Shown here piece by piece: positions 10,610 to 22,069 of a stretch of DNA of 64,000 nucleotides. Source of the DNA: Raffaelea ambrosiae (lineage: Eukaryota > Ascomycota > Sordariomycetes > Ophiostomatales > Ophiostomataceae); assembly GCA_002778195.1 (NCBI GenBank), contig PCDI01000001.1, forward strand, positions 1,205,790 to 1,269,789. The letters are read 5' to 3'. The translations under genes were made by a program, and so were the position numbers. Position 1 is the stretch's first letter, and every line of letters starts with the position of its first letter. The notes beneath the pieces were generated by a model. That model did not search any database. It saw nothing but the letters and a program-made list of their open reading frames with translations, and was not told the DNA's origin.

Positions 10610-11739
10610 CTATCCCCTTTCACTGGCGTTGTCGTCCGCAAGAGCACCGCCTGTTGGAAGATCCACCCCACTGTCAATTAGAACAAATTTCCAGTGTGCA
10701 GAACATGATGTAGCAGCGCCTGCTGGCTTTGTATTCAAGAAACCCTCCTTCTCTGGGCCAAGTACATGCTCAAATACCTCTCGTACCCATTCTGTCACTG
10801 CACGCCGCTACTTACAACCGAACCCGCAGGGGTTCAGTGCTTCCGTAATCGCTAGGCTATCGTAGAGTCTCCTCGTAACGCTGGTTGTCGCTTCGGGATG
10901 GTAGACCGCCCGCACGTACCCCCCCCCTCTTCAATTAGCTTGAGATGTACTCGCCAGTTGTCCCAGCGGCTTAATATCCGGCCGCAGAATTTGCAAGGAA
11001 ACTAGTCCCTATTTTCATGATGTGTGATGATGTGACGCTTCAGGCTGTCAGCTCGCTTGAAAGGCGGCGCCGGGCACTGCGGGCGGGGACTTGAAGCGAC
11101 TAGGGGGTATCTTGGGCACGTTGATGCTGTTGTGACGGGCAGTGTTGCGGTTGCCATTGGCTGCCTCTAGGCCGTATTCAGAGAGTGGCAGGGTTGATGA
11201 GGGAAAGGGGCTTGCATGGGTTGCCAGTGTGCCGTCGTCCGAGACCAATCGGGCCCAGGCTGTGGCTTGGGGGAGACACGAGAGGCGGAATCCCAACTGT
11301 GGGGGTTGTGATTCTGCAACCACCAAAGTAGTGGGCGCTGGACAGGCTTCCTGGCCGGAACTGGTGATCGGCAGTGGTGGCTACAGAAGTGGCATTGGGG
11401 CCATCCTCCCAAAAAAGGATTCGACCAAGCGGTCTCGCAGTCGTCGCTGCCTACTGGGTTCGGGGGCTTGGTGGGATACACGCCGTAGCGACATGTGGCT
11501 TCCTGGTCACCCCAATGGGACGTGGAGCTGGGTATTCCAGGGTAGCCATAAGCCGTCTTGACAGAGACCACGGATGCTCCTGAGACACGGGATGCTGATG
11601 GTGACGTCGCCGTGTACGCCTCCTCCCCCATCCAGCTAGAGGCTGTTGCGATTGCAGGACCCGGCTCTTCAAATTCCTCTTTCGGCACCACATGTACGCC
11701 GATACCTAACGAGAGCCATTCTGCTCGTGGCGAGAACAT
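10610..11739 (-). pseudogene. C2H2 zinc-finger protein gene interrupted by three in-frame TAG codons and a G-run frameshift
   Basis: Reading from the ATG at 11739, one frame runs through ...CHSLNTA, TAG (11167-11169), RQPMATATLPVTT..., FKRADSLKRHIITHHENRD, TAG (11002-11004), FPCKFCGRILSRWDNWRVHL. The fingers resemble fungal C2H2 tandems, the second with CX2C then H, but one expected Cys and the last His are missing. A run of nine G near 10919-10927 shifts the frame by one; beyond it follow VRAVYHPEA, YDSLAITEALNPCGFGCK, TAG (10808-10810) and RRAVTEWVREVFEHVLGP, to a last TAG at 10610-10612. The first two TAGs are exactly in frame (165 bp apart). A nuclear DNA-binding role is known for the family. 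This copy looks decayed unless the TAGs are edited in mRNA and the G run is an assembly error. Confidence 0.6.
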
Positions 11740-13088
11740 AGTGTCGACGCGTTAAACACCACGGGGCAATAAAAGATGTGCTGGCACAGGATGCAAGACA
11801 AGGGAACAGAGCAAGCTGAAAGTCAGCTCGGCAAGACAACTAGTGGTAGGGCGTTGGAGTCCGTCCACGGTCCTACAGGAAGCAAGGATTTCCGCCGCCA
11901 TAGAGCATTTCATATTGTGCATGCTTCTTGCGCCCTGTTCGGCTCATACGAGGTCCCTGGACGAGAGAGGGGACAGGGCACTTATACTTGATAGGTAGTA
12001 GGTGAGGTACCGAGACATTGGCCTCGGAGAACACACTGCGCCATCCTCCAAGCGCTGTCATTATTCCTGTGCCACGGCAGCGACGAGAGATCTATTGCTG
12101 CTATGCATGCCCGCATTGGGAAGAATGTACCCCGTGACGCATCAGTTGCAGGATATGCACAGCCCGGCCGCCGTGGGCGCCCCTCCAAATAGAGGCCCAG
12201 AATCGGCGGCTTGCCTGACCCCTGCCCTGTTGGTGTCCCCGGACTGGGAAAACGTGCACATGTGCTTCCAGCACGGCCTGGGTGCTCCGATTGGCTTTGG
12301 CTCCCATGCACAGAGACGTTCACCGCCTGTGCGTGAGACAGTGTATGCAAGGAACATCGGTAATTGCTAGCGGGCAGTCAGCCGCAGAGCCGCAAAACCA
12401 TTCCTATCGTGATCCCAGATCGCAGAACTCTTTTCTTCGTATGGGAATCCAACCCGGCCTTTTCTTCACGATCGTTCAGCAGCTCCCCGTGGTGGCACGC
12501 AAATGGGCGTTTTCTCGAGGTCCGCAATGCCCCGCTCTCAGAGGTTTTTCCGTTGGTGCCTGAGTGGAAGAAATCGGCTTACCTCAGTAAAAAAATACGC
12601 AAAATCTCGTCCCTCTCTTTTTGACACCATACTACGATCCCCCATAACAACTCGAAATCAGTATCGAGACTATTTCTTTCCACCCTGTCCCAATATCCTC
12701 CCCAAAACCATAAAACTTTCGAGTACTATAAGAATAAATACAGTCGCGCCGCGCACGAGGTGCGTACAGCGGATCTCGTCAGTAGCGCTGCGATGGTGGT
12801 ATGTAGTGCTCATTTTGTGATTGCAAATCTCCAAATGACCAGTATTTAATGCCTTCCGCCAACTAGCTTCCGCCCTTGAACGAATGGGTTCGAGTTGACG
12901 ACGAGTTCACGGCGCCATTTAACCTACGAATTTGGTACAGGGTACGGGCAGAAATAGCGGCGTACTCACCGGGGAGAAGTGACCCTGTTGCATGGGTGTC
13001 GCGTGAAGACCGTGAAGATGGCTTTGTCGATATTACTGTAGGATGTAGCGTTATGATAATCAATTATACTTGGGTTTACATACAAAGA
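11740..13088. other. Intergenic region, no supported gene
   Basis: Upstream flank of the C2H2 pseudogene. Open stretches at 11982-12370 are open on both strands and have no recognisable motif or splice signals. Confidence 0.35.
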
Positions 13089-13664
13089 CTATAGTTTGCT
13101 CAAGAATAAACAGCACATAAACTTCCTAGTCTCTCCGTCTGCTGGCAAATGTACGCAGACCGTGAAAATTCCGCCCGTCGAACTCCATTCGAGCCCCTGA
13201 GAATGTTTCAGCAGCTCCCCGCTGAATTGTTTCTGGGGCCTTTCCGCAATCGCCCTCTGCACATTCCCTGTCATATCTTCAATTCGGATGATCAAATGCA
13301 TTACTGCTCCGAAGCCGAGATGCAGACAATACCGATCCGCCTCAGCCATGGCACAAAGCAGCTCGCCCCGGACATGCGAAAGAATGCGTTCCTTTCTCCG
13401 TTGCCAAAACGAGCAATTGTAGCAAGCTGTACAAGCACTGGTGGCGCATGATAGAGCGGAGCACGGTGCTCTAGAAGACAGAGAGAGACAGAGGCAGGTC
13501 TGTTCGTCGTCTGACAAGAGGGTTTCGTCATTGCTGTTGTCCTCGAGTCTCGTTCTGGCTGGCGCATCCTCGATCCTGGGTGTCTGCCGCTCTGGTGCCG
13601 TGGTGGCTTGGGCAGCAGGCACCGAATATATGTTTAGTACAGTACCGAAGTAAGGGTTGTGCAA
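13089..13664 (-). CDS. Hypothetical protein, weak support
   Basis: An open frame of 191 codons with an ATG start. The N-terminal third is Pro/Glu/Arg/Asp-rich and linker-like (TPRIEDAPARTRLEDNSND). The middle is Cys-rich (CATSACTACYNCSFW). The rest has mixed composition. No domain is recognised, and no promoter or intron clarifies it. It lies just downstream of the double-Ulp1 gene on the same strand. It may be a remnant or chance ORF. Confidence 0.25.
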   Translation of the reverse strand: MHNPYFGTVLNIYSVPAAQATTAPERQTPRIEDAPARTRLEDNSNDETLLSDDEQTCLCLSLSSRAPCSALSCATSACTACYNCSFWQRRKERILSHVRGELLCAMAEADRYCLHLGFGAVMHLIIRIEDMTGNVQRAIAERPQKQFSGELLKHSQGLEWSSTGGIFTVCVHLPADGETRKFMCCLFLSKL

Positions 13665-13749
13665 GTCATCGGCACCTAATGACGGTCAGCCATATGAACA
13701 ACACGCACGGAGAAGGAGGAGAAAAAAAAACTTACGTGTCCAACTGTTA

Positions 13750-16700
13750 TTACTGGTGGAGGGCGACGGCAGGCCAGGGCCAGGTGCGGGGCTGGCATAC
13801 GTTGGGCGGTTCTCCAAGACTAGTGGGTCCCTTTAGCTCCGCATTCCCCACCAGAACAGAGGAGAGCGTCTTACCTTTGTCTGCTAATACAGTGAACTGA
13901 GACCCAGCCCGGTGGCCGGGGTGACCCACTACAGAATTACCGGGGGACTGGTCGGACAGTGGAGGGGACAGTTGGTCTGCGGGGGACGGAGAAGGCCAGT
14001 CTTGGTCTTCGAGGCCTGTTTTGTTAGCGCCATGCTTATTAGTAGAAGCAGAACTGCCGCGTCCTTACTCGTGTCGTCCAACCGCTCCGCGTTGCTCGTT
14101 TGGCCGTCGGCGAGTTGGAGGTCCGGATCGAGGTGCATGGTCTGGGCAACGGCCAGCCAGTCTTCGCGGGGCAGAGTGTTCTGGCAAGCCCGAATGTATG
14201 TTGCTGAGGCGGTTGTTAGTCATGGAACAGTTCGATACACAGTGCCTGGAGTGCCATACACAAGGTGGAAATAGCCGTGTCTGTGGTCAACTCGGGACCC
14301 GCCTGCTGTGCCTGTCGGGGGCCACAATGGCTGACCTGTGAGGCAAGGGTATCTTGTGTCGCTGTATGTCTCTTGTGCGGCCTCGGGGGGGTCAGCGGTG
14401 CCGATGTTCTCCGCTTCCGACCATGAACTGGCGAAGTGGGCGAGCCTGGATCTGTGCTCGGCACGCCATCGTCATGCGCCATGCCGCCGGGACACGCTGT
14501 GCTGGAAATTCTGCCGCTCTCGTTGGGTTGGAATTCGCCTTCGCCCGGGCTGAACGGACCAGCTGATTGGTGTGCATCGAGCAGGTTGGCCACAGAGAGA
14601 AAGAACGCCTGATCAGCATGCAGACAGTCGACTGGGCCTTGTTAGCAAGCCTAAATCAGACGNNNNNNNNNNNNNNNNNNNNGGGGGGGGGGGGACTTTC
14701 CGCACATACCTATGGCGTCGCGCTTCTTGCTGGTGAACTCTTCCGTTGCTGCGTCCCGCAGGGAGGCTCGTCGGCGGGGCCCGTCCACCTCCCAATCCAG
14801 CTTGCCCTGGGTTTGCACCGCGAGCTTAAACGTCGCCGGGTCCTGCAGGATGCACTCTGCAAACTCCAGACAGAAAGGCCCGCAGTTGTACCCGTCCCTC
14901 TGCGTGGGCAGGTTCGGAGGCGGGGCCAGCATTCTGACGCTGGGCATGCCGAGACGCTTCAAATACTCTCGCAACAGACCAAGAAATTCCCACTCAGCCG
15001 TGGCATTCTGTAGGGGATCGAGAATCGTCATCGCATAGTCGCTCGGCTTGCTTCCCGCGGGATTCTGCTCAGGGAACAGGAATCCAAGGCGCCAGTGCCG
15101 GCGTTTCTTGCTATGCAATGGCAGAATGATGTAGTCGTACTCCGTGATGTTGGCGCCGTGCAATGGTCGGCCGCTGGATTTTTGTCGTCCCAGGTAGTAG
15201 TCAAAACATGTATCGAGCATCAGCACGTTTTTGTTGGGATGCTTTGTGCCCAGCTCGTACAGACCAAATCGCATCATGTGGTCATTGAGAAATGCGCCGT
15301 CTCGGGCCGTGTCGATGTCGTGTATGCCTGGCACGCAGGAGACAAGTCCCAGATGGTTCGCCTTCCCCTGCGGGGCACCATCGGTCGTGGGGACGCGGCC
15401 GGCGGGCGGCCCAGACGCGTGGCCATCGTGACTGGCAGAGGCTAGATCCAAGTGGCAAGCGTTAGACGCAGAGTGGGAAGAGAAGTGGGGCTTTCTTACA
15501 CGGTCCTTCTGTGGACACCTTGGCGGTCCCTTGGCCGTCGTTGGTGGCCGTGCCGCTTTCCACGGGTGTGTCGCTGGAGGAAATGACGGGGCTGGCCTTG
15601 TTGTTGTGGGCATTCCTATGGGCTGATTTTCCCAGTGCCTCTTCGAGTACCTTTTGAATCCTGGGCCGCAGCGCTGACGCGTTAATATGGAGCGTAGCCT
15701 TGCGTAGCTTGTTGATGAGCGAGACGGCATCCGCTAGTAACAGCCCAAGACAGGCAAGAAGAGCAGGGCCACTGTCGCACCCTTGGTTGTTGTTTCCTGT
15801 GGTAGCAGATTTCAACACTTCCGCCGCGGGACTCTGGGGCGCTGCCGGTGCCGGCCCCCCCGGGACTTCCACCTCGAACCTTTGGGGGGGTGTCGGTGCC
15901 TGCCCAGTAGGGTCAACGACGTAGATGTGTCCGTCCTGGACGCTGTAGATGACCATGTACCACCACTTCTCTCGTCGGAACGGCCAAGCAACGTACTCGG
16001 ACAGAAGACACGCATCCTGGCTGAATTTGGCCGACGTCCTTGTCGATGCTTTGCGGACGAAGACGGTGGACTGGGGATGCTGTTCCACCAGGTGCCGTGC
16101 ATAGCGATTGATAACGGCTTCGCGGAGCGGATAGCCAGCCGCCTGCTTGAGGTGCTGACCGCGTATCTTGGCGTTGATAAACTCGTCTCTCTGCGCTGCA
16201 AAACGTCGTGCCTGCCGTTGCGCGACGGACGACAGTTGCAGCATGCCAAATCGGTCAAATTCGTAGCTGGCCCGGTCCGCGGCAGAGAGGTCGTCGATGC
16301 GTTCCAACGGCACTATACTTTTTTTCTCCGCCACTTCGAAGACGTGCAGGGACGGCGGGAGCTTCGCGGACTTTGCTGCCCCATTCTTGCGGCTCTCGTG
16401 AAATTCGCGGTTCCGTTTCCCGACGTATTGCTTCCACGAATAGTGTATTGCATCCGTGCGGAGGTCCTCGCAACAACGCACCCGTCGGTGACCCCATTGG
16501 TAGTGCACAACCACTTCGGGACCCCACTCCTTGGCGACGCGTCTGAGGGCAACGATCCCCCTCTCCGCGTTCCTTTCGTCGTTTGTGAGAGCGATGCGGT
16601 CCGATTCGCTTTTGAAGTGCCGCTTCATAAAGGCTCCGGCCGCGTCCTTGGGTCCGTTTCGGGCAAGTTCTTGGATCGCATCCTCCACCGTGTGCTTTTT

Positions 16701-16781
16701 GCGGCAGCGCTCGAATCCACTGGCAAATGCCGGTCCTAGAAGACCTGCATCGTGGGCGGTAACCTCATCGCTGAGAACCAT
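13750..16781 (-). CDS. Protein with two tandem Ulp1-like (C48) cysteine-protease domains
   Basis: Five exons: 16781-15500, 15441-14710, 14631-14260, 14203-14069 and 14015-13750, summing to exactly 929 codons (928 aa). Introns have GTAAGA, GTATGT, GTATGG and GTAAGG donors. The 20-N gap lies inside the second intron. The C-terminal domain has the complete Ulp1 triad plus the oxyanion Gln: His in RRHWRLGFLF (~542), Asp in MTILDPLQN (~566), Gln and Cys in PTQRDGYNCGPFCLEF (Cys ~612). The N-terminal domain shows the same order but with Trp for His in REKWWYMVIYS (~272), Asp in IYVVDPTGQ (~287) and Cys in NNQGCDSGPALLACL (~333), so it is probably inactive. The tail is Pro/Ser-rich and likely disordered. 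The family cleaves SUMO or related modifiers; some fungal copies belong to mobile elements. The start ATG at 16781 was preferred over one at 16994. Confidence 0.8.
14663..14682. other. Assembly gap (20 N)
   Basis: Twenty N followed by twelve G (14683-14694). It lies between the GTATGT donor at 14709 and the GCCCAG acceptor at 14632, hence inside an intron of the double-Ulp1 gene. The true intron length is unknown. Confidence 0.95.
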
Positions 16782-19057
16782 TGCGGTTGAGTTCAGTGTT
16801 GCAGGGCGGACCAGATCCGCAAAATACGAAATGGGTGTCCTTGGGGTGTTGTCTGGAAGAAAAAGAAATAGAAAGGCTGGCTGACATACGAGAAAGCAGG
16901 GGTCATCTTTTTCTGACAAAATGTGAGAAACGTCCACACGTTTGGTCGATGTGTTTTTGTGGGCCTTCAGCCGCTCTTGGTGATTGAATATCAATCAATC
17001 AGATCATTAAACCCAGGTGGCTTGCATAAAAGGCAGGGGTCGCCTGCTCCAACCGAAGCTCGTTGGCCGGAATTCGGGGCCCAGGACTTGGCAAGCGAAT
17101 CCTTCTGTTCTCATGTGGCGTATGTCCTGCCTTGGTGCGTACCAGTTATTTCCTCACGCAGAGGCGCATTGACGCCTGTGACGTCCTACCCCCTGCGTAG
17201 ACCTCGAGAGGGCAGAAAAGAGGCCGGGGGGGTTTTGGGATGAAGGGCGAGAGGAAGCTAGGCCCCAGTAGCAAAAACATAAGGCCTCCCGTCGGTGCAT
17301 GGAGGCAAAGAGACCCATTTCCCCCGGTCTTGGCTCGCGAAGACCCTTCCTCCCTGCAACCGCTTTCCGGTTATCTCGAGTGTCGCAGCCTGTCAACCAG
17401 CATATTGGACCGCTGAGGTTCGAAAACGAAGCTAGCAACCGGTGAGACGAGTAGTTGCATGTCTCCTGTTCCGATTCGTTAGACATCCCCGCCCAGCCCA
17501 GTCACTCAGAGAGACTGTCCATGCACGAGAACAGCGGTGAGCACCCCCAAGTCCTGCCGGTGAGGGGTGGCCATTTGCGGCATGCTCGGGGCAGAGAAGG
17601 TTGGTGCGGAATACCCACCCACAGTATTCAGGATATCACCAAGCACCAAGGAATCCCAATCACGAAAAAAAAAATAAAAAAAATGGACAGAGATAAGGCT
17701 CTCGTGTGAGAGTCTGTTGCGTGTCCAAGCTTGGCACTCGTAGCGTGAAGAAGACAGCTTTCCTTCTTGCCGGGTGGACTGCTCCAGTTCATTATTGTCT
17801 GAAGACGATACGCATGTGTTATGAACCAGCAAACATTTCTGCACAAAATTGGCTGGACAAGTGACAAAAAACGGCGATGTGGCTGTGGCAGGCCTACAGA
17901 AAAGCCGCCCTGCACCTCTTGGCCATCTGAGTAGAGTGAATAGAAAAGGTCGAGGCCAGAAACGTAGCAGCCACGACGATCATGTCCCATCCCAATGACC
18001 AGTTTGTGAATCTGGCATGTTCTTCACCTGGACAAAGACGCCAACATCCTAAGAAGCAGCACTCGCTATTGTTGAGGTTCTTCGAACCATTGTATCGACC
18101 GCCATCCCAGTCATCTTCTTGGGGGGCTCAAATCACGACAGTTGAGACACGTCGGCACAACGAAGCACCGTTTGTGTGGCTGCTAGCTACCAGTCTGTTG
18201 GCTTCGATCGTGGAGATGGCCATGTTGGAAAGATCTGGCCAGCCCGTGGAGGCTCCCATTCTCTAGTTATATGCTGGGACTCATCTTCTAATCTGACGAC
18301 CTCTGGCCTTGCTCAGTCAAGGAGAGAGAGGACATGAAACCGGCTTGGCATGCTCGTGTCTTGTGCTGGTGCACCATGTTCGTCTCCGATGGTCTGGCCG
18401 TGATACGGCTACGACTCCAGATTCATCCTTCCCCTGAGCGCGTGGTTTACTACGACTACTGGTTCGTGACAACCGAAGACAAAGTGTTGGCCCGTGAGAA
18501 AGGTAATTCTTTTTCATCCCACTACCTGCCTTCGTGAATGTGTGCAAATTTCACCAGGCACTCAAGCGCAATTATCAGATGGTTCGTTGTGGTCTTCCCC
18601 CATGGCAGCCGAGCTGTAATCCCACGGAGACCGGCAGAATGGCCCGTAATACAAAGGACCAGTTGATTGTGTATTGCCCTGCAACCCTGCCTTATACAGA
18701 GATCCCCGCCCTTGTACTCTTTGCCAGGTGCTTCAAAAAGGAAAGCGCGAGGATGACGGGTGCATGCAGAAAATGGAAGGCTTGAAGGATTGGAAAGTCT
18801 GCTACACCGTAGTTAGTTGACCATGCATGTAGGTACTATTGCGAAGACTATGACCACTGGTCTGTCATCTGCTCAAACGACCTATGCTGTATCTATGAGC
18901 GACCGCTCTTGGTAAGGGGTGGCATTGTACCCTTGGTTCAAAGGCGCCCTCTGGCATGGAAGGACAAAAGCCCGATCAGCGCCACCTCTGTCCACGTACA
19001 AGACACTCGAGCTGTCCCTATCCAACACTTTCATTCTACAACCCCTGGCCAGGCAAG
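16782..19057. other. Intergenic region, no supported gene
   Basis: Shared upstream flank of the double-Ulp1 gene (minus) and the Zn2Cys6 factor (plus). Several short open stretches (17506-17990 minus, 17982-18266 plus, 18334-18785 plus) were tried with candidate introns but none joined in frame to a recognisable protein. Confidence 0.4.
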
Positions 19058-21103
19058 ATGAAAAGCTCTTTTACGGCCCCACGTGTTCAATGGAAGCCTC
19101 AAAGCACGAAGCGCTATCACATACGTTGTGATCGGTGCTATGGGAAGCGCTGCAGGTGTGTTCGAACCAGCGTTGTGGACGACTGCTGGGCTTGTAGTGA
19201 TGAGGGCCTGCCGTGTCTGACTACCGGCGACCGAGAGCTGCGTACTGCCCGCAGTGTGGCCAGCAAGTCCCAGATTCCGGTAGACACGGTCAACATCTTC
19301 CGGGCCTCCTCGGAGCTGCGTGCAGCCCGCAGTGTGGCCAGAAAGTCCCAGATTCCGGTAAGCACGGTCAACATCTTCTGGGCCTCCTCGGAGCAGCCAA
19401 CAGTCCCGCAGCAAGCTACATCTACCACCGCCACCTCAGCCCTAAGCGCAGCGCCCCTGGCGAGAACCGACCCCGTCCCACCCTTGCAAAGTCCAGCTGC
19501 TGCCCAGCGTGGCACGAACGAGCTCGGCATCGTTCCCCCTCGCGAGGTAGCCAACGCACTGGTCGCCCTCTTCTTCGACAATGTCCACCACGCGTTCCCC
19601 ATCTTCAGCCGTACGCTCTTCGAAGTCCACTTGGACAAGACCTGGACATCGCTTCAGCACCGCCAGAGCCACCGCGACGCACCCGAACCCGAATCGTCCT
19701 GGCTGATGTGTCTATGGATGGTGTTTGTGCTCGCCATCGAAGCCGTTCCTCGGGCATGGTCGCCCTCCTCTCCCACTACCAACACCGTCGTCCCACGGGT
19801 TCTCGGCGACGCCGCGTACCGCGACCAGCTGCAGAAGACGTGCCTGGCCAAAAGCAAAGAGTGCCTTCTCGAGGTCCTTGCCGGATCGCAGCTTACGGAT
19901 GTCCAGGCTCTGTTTCTGTACGGCCGATACCTGCACATTACACGTGACCGCGACGCCTGCTGGAACATCACCGGTGCGACCATTCGCGTGGCCGTCGCCA
20001 CGGGCTTGAACCGCACCAGCAACCAGGACAGCGGCGACTCGCTACACCGCGCGCTGCGTCACCGCGTCTGGTGGACACTGTACTCCTTCGAGACCATAGA
20101 CTGCTCGCTGCTGGGTCGTCCCTCGGCTATCGACGATGCTACCTGCAATGTGGCCCTGCCCTCCGAGGGTTTGCTCGACATGGCCGGCACCATGCCGCGA
20201 GACTATGTGGCTGCACAAACGGGGCTCATGCGGCTGTTGAAAGCCATCTGCAAGCACCAGTGCAGCATGGACGGCGCGACAGTGGAGAGCACCGTGCCGG
20301 TCGACGTTGCTGCGAATCCTCCACGGCCGCATCAGCGCTGGACCCCAGTGCGCCCCAGCGCGATCAAATTTGTCCCGTCTATGATCAAGGACCTCGCTAC
20401 CTGGCGCGAATGCCTCCCCGCTCATCTGCGCATGCCCTTGCACGCCCGTATTCCCCGGATGCACGCGCGGGCCGTCTTGCATCTGCACGTCCAGCACTGC
20501 TATGCCATCAGCCGGCTGTACTGGCCATTCTTGCTGGCCGTGGCCAAATCCTGTGCTATGTCGTCGGCACCTGCGCCGCTTGTTTTGCCGCTGGCAACGA
20601 AGCCAAACAGGGCCACCGCGTCCAACGCACCCAAACCCATACTGACCCTCGCACGCCGTTGCATTGAAGCAACCAAGACCACGGTCAGCTTGCTAGATCA
20701 GCTGTCTCGAGTAGGCCAGTTTGACTCCAAGGCAGGGTGGGACGTGTTCTTAATAGAGTCAATGGACACATGTTTGTCCCTGGGACGGGCAATGGAGGAC
20801 AGAGCTCGGGCTAATGATGGCAGCATCGAGCAGGCACTCAAGACATGTGCCCGTCTTCTGAATATGGGCAGGGGCGTGTACCCGACGACGGAGCTTGTCA
20901 AGGTCGCGGACTTTGTCAAGGGTCCGGTGGCTGGGCCACCAAACACTCAGCCAGTGCCGCCGAAGCCATGCCATGAGCCCAGATCCGGATGCCACCTTTC
21001 CCCGGCCACGACTGCTCCGTGTTTGTCAACGTCTCCGTCCATGTACGAATTTGGGGCTGACGCGGTTGATGCAATGACCCCGGTTTCGCTCGGCCAGCAG
21101 TGA
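19058..21103 (+). CDS. Zn(II)2Cys6 transcription factor with fungal-specific regulatory domain
   Basis: No intron is needed. The start at 19058 (MKSSFTAP, 681 aa) puts the zinc cluster near the N-terminus; an upstream in-frame ATG at 18956 would add 34 aa. The cluster is C24-X2-C27-X6-C34-X8-C43-X2-C46-X6-C53 and contains an extra Cys32. The downstream region has the middle homology of PF04082-type factors: VANALVALFFDNVHHAFPIF, ATGLNRTS, HRVWWTLYSFE and LLGRPSAIDD. Between the two parts is a 26-residue unit duplicated in tandem. Such factors bind CGG-containing sites and often control a neighbouring pathway. The LaeA-like methyltransferase lies about 1 kb downstream, but co-regulation is only a guess. 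Confidence 0.85.
   Translation: MKSSFTAPRVQWKPQSTKRYHIRCDRCYGKRCRCVRTSVVDDCWACSDEGLPCLTTGDRELRTARSVASKSQIPVDTVNIFRASSELRAARSVARKSQIPVSTVNIFWASSEQPTVPQQATSTTATSALSAAPLARTDPVPPLQSPAAAQRGTNELGIVPPREVANALVALFFDNVHHAFPIFSRTLFEVHLDKTWTSLQHRQSHRDAPEPESSWLMCLWMVFVLAIEAVPRAWSPSSPTTNTVVPRVLGDAAYRDQLQKTCLAKSKECLLEVLAGSQLTDVQALFLYGRYLHITRDRDACWNITGATIRVAVATGLNRTSNQDSGDSLHRALRHRVWWTLYSFETIDCSLLGRPSAIDDATCNVALPSEGLLDMAGTMPRDYVAAQTGLMRLLKAICKHQCSMDGATVESTVPVDVAANPPRPHQRWTPVRPSAIKFVPSMIKDLATWRECLPAHLRMPLHARIPRMHARAVLHLHVQHCYAISRLYWPFLLAVAKSCAMSSAPAPLVLPLATKPNRATASNAPKPILTLARRCIEATKTTVSLLDQLSRVGQFDSKAGWDVFLIESMDTCLSLGRAMEDRARANDGSIEQALKTCARLLNMGRGVYPTTELVKVADFVKGPVAGPPNTQPVPPKPCHEPRSGCHLSPATTAPCLSTSPSMYEFGADAVDAMTPVSLGQQ
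19235..19390 (+). repeat. 78-bp tandem duplication inside the Zn2Cys6 gene
   Basis: Copies at 19235-19312 and 19313-19390 differ at only a handful of bases. Each encodes 26 residues (ELR.ARSVA.KSQIPV, then TVNIF.ASS). The duplication is in frame and sits just after the zinc cluster, where a coiled linker normally occurs. Confidence 0.9.
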
Positions 21104-22069
21104 GAGGCTTTGGGAGGTTCGCAGAAGCGGCCAGAAGAAACCCCCGTGTCGAAGATAAAGGGCGGGTTCCGGAAACAAGTAGGAAGAGGCAGAGTGAAGG
21201 GATGAAACAGAGACACGGCCGAGGAGGCCAAAGAAACGAGCACAGTCGGGGATGGTCGTCATCTTGGCTTGACCGGTCACACTCTATACGTTGGCAGACG
21301 TGAAGGTAGAAAAAAAAAGAATTATATTACAAAGAACCCAGGCTCTTCTTCTCACAAACTCTTGCCCCCGCTGCCCGTCAGAAGTGTATGTATCCCGCTT
21401 TTCTAGCGTCGTTGGCTGCTTCTCGCTGTGCAATTCCGCAGAAATACACAAACTTCCAGTTCACAACTACAGATTCATGTAGCCACTCTCCCCGTCGTCA
21501 ACTCTTCTACAAAGTGGTCCTGCGAGCCGCTGATACGGACCATACCATAAAGAATCCCCGTTTCTACTCAGATGTGTAAACAGGCTTGCCGAGGAACAGG
21601 TGGCAGGTTCCTTGGCACATTCGCTGTGGTATCACGAGAGTTGAGCGCCCCCAAATAGCTCAAGGACCTGCAGCCTAATGTCTATAGTGGCGACAGGACA
21701 TGGTAGAAGCCAGCTGTGTCTGATCTGTGGGTGACTTTTAGCAAGAGGCAGAACATGAGAAGAATGAGCACTTTTGGGCTACTTTCCGAAATAAAACAAA
21801 GAGTTTCAGGTTCTGTTTTTGTTTGGCGATATGAGCGTAGAGTGGCTGAAGAACTTTAAAGGCCGATAAAAGGGCGGTAGACCAACTCTAATAACGGCTG
21901 GAGAGGAGGCAATTGTTCCCTGCAGTCCTGTGGGTCTTCTTGGTGAGAAGGGAGAAGGCCACACCTATGGCCACTGAACTACTTCTACCATCACCACCCC
22001 CCCACCCCCCGTTCTCTGATGCTGTGAGATAGCAAAGACGAAAATATTCTCACAATAGGGCTTGGACCA
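21104..22069. other. Intergenic region, no supported gene
   Basis: 3' flank of the Zn2Cys6 gene and promoter of the methyltransferase. No coding support and no notable repeat beyond a C-rich run near 21999-22010. Confidence 0.4.

Noticed and set aside
15783..16739. 318-codon plus-strand ORF
   Set aside because: Antisense shadow of the first Ulp1-like domain; no domain signal on the plus strand.
17982..18785. Possible multi-exon plus-strand gene (VVYYDYWFVTTEDK then ALKRNYQMVRCG)
   Set aside because: The only good GT...AG pair joins the segments in the wrong phase and no family is recognised.
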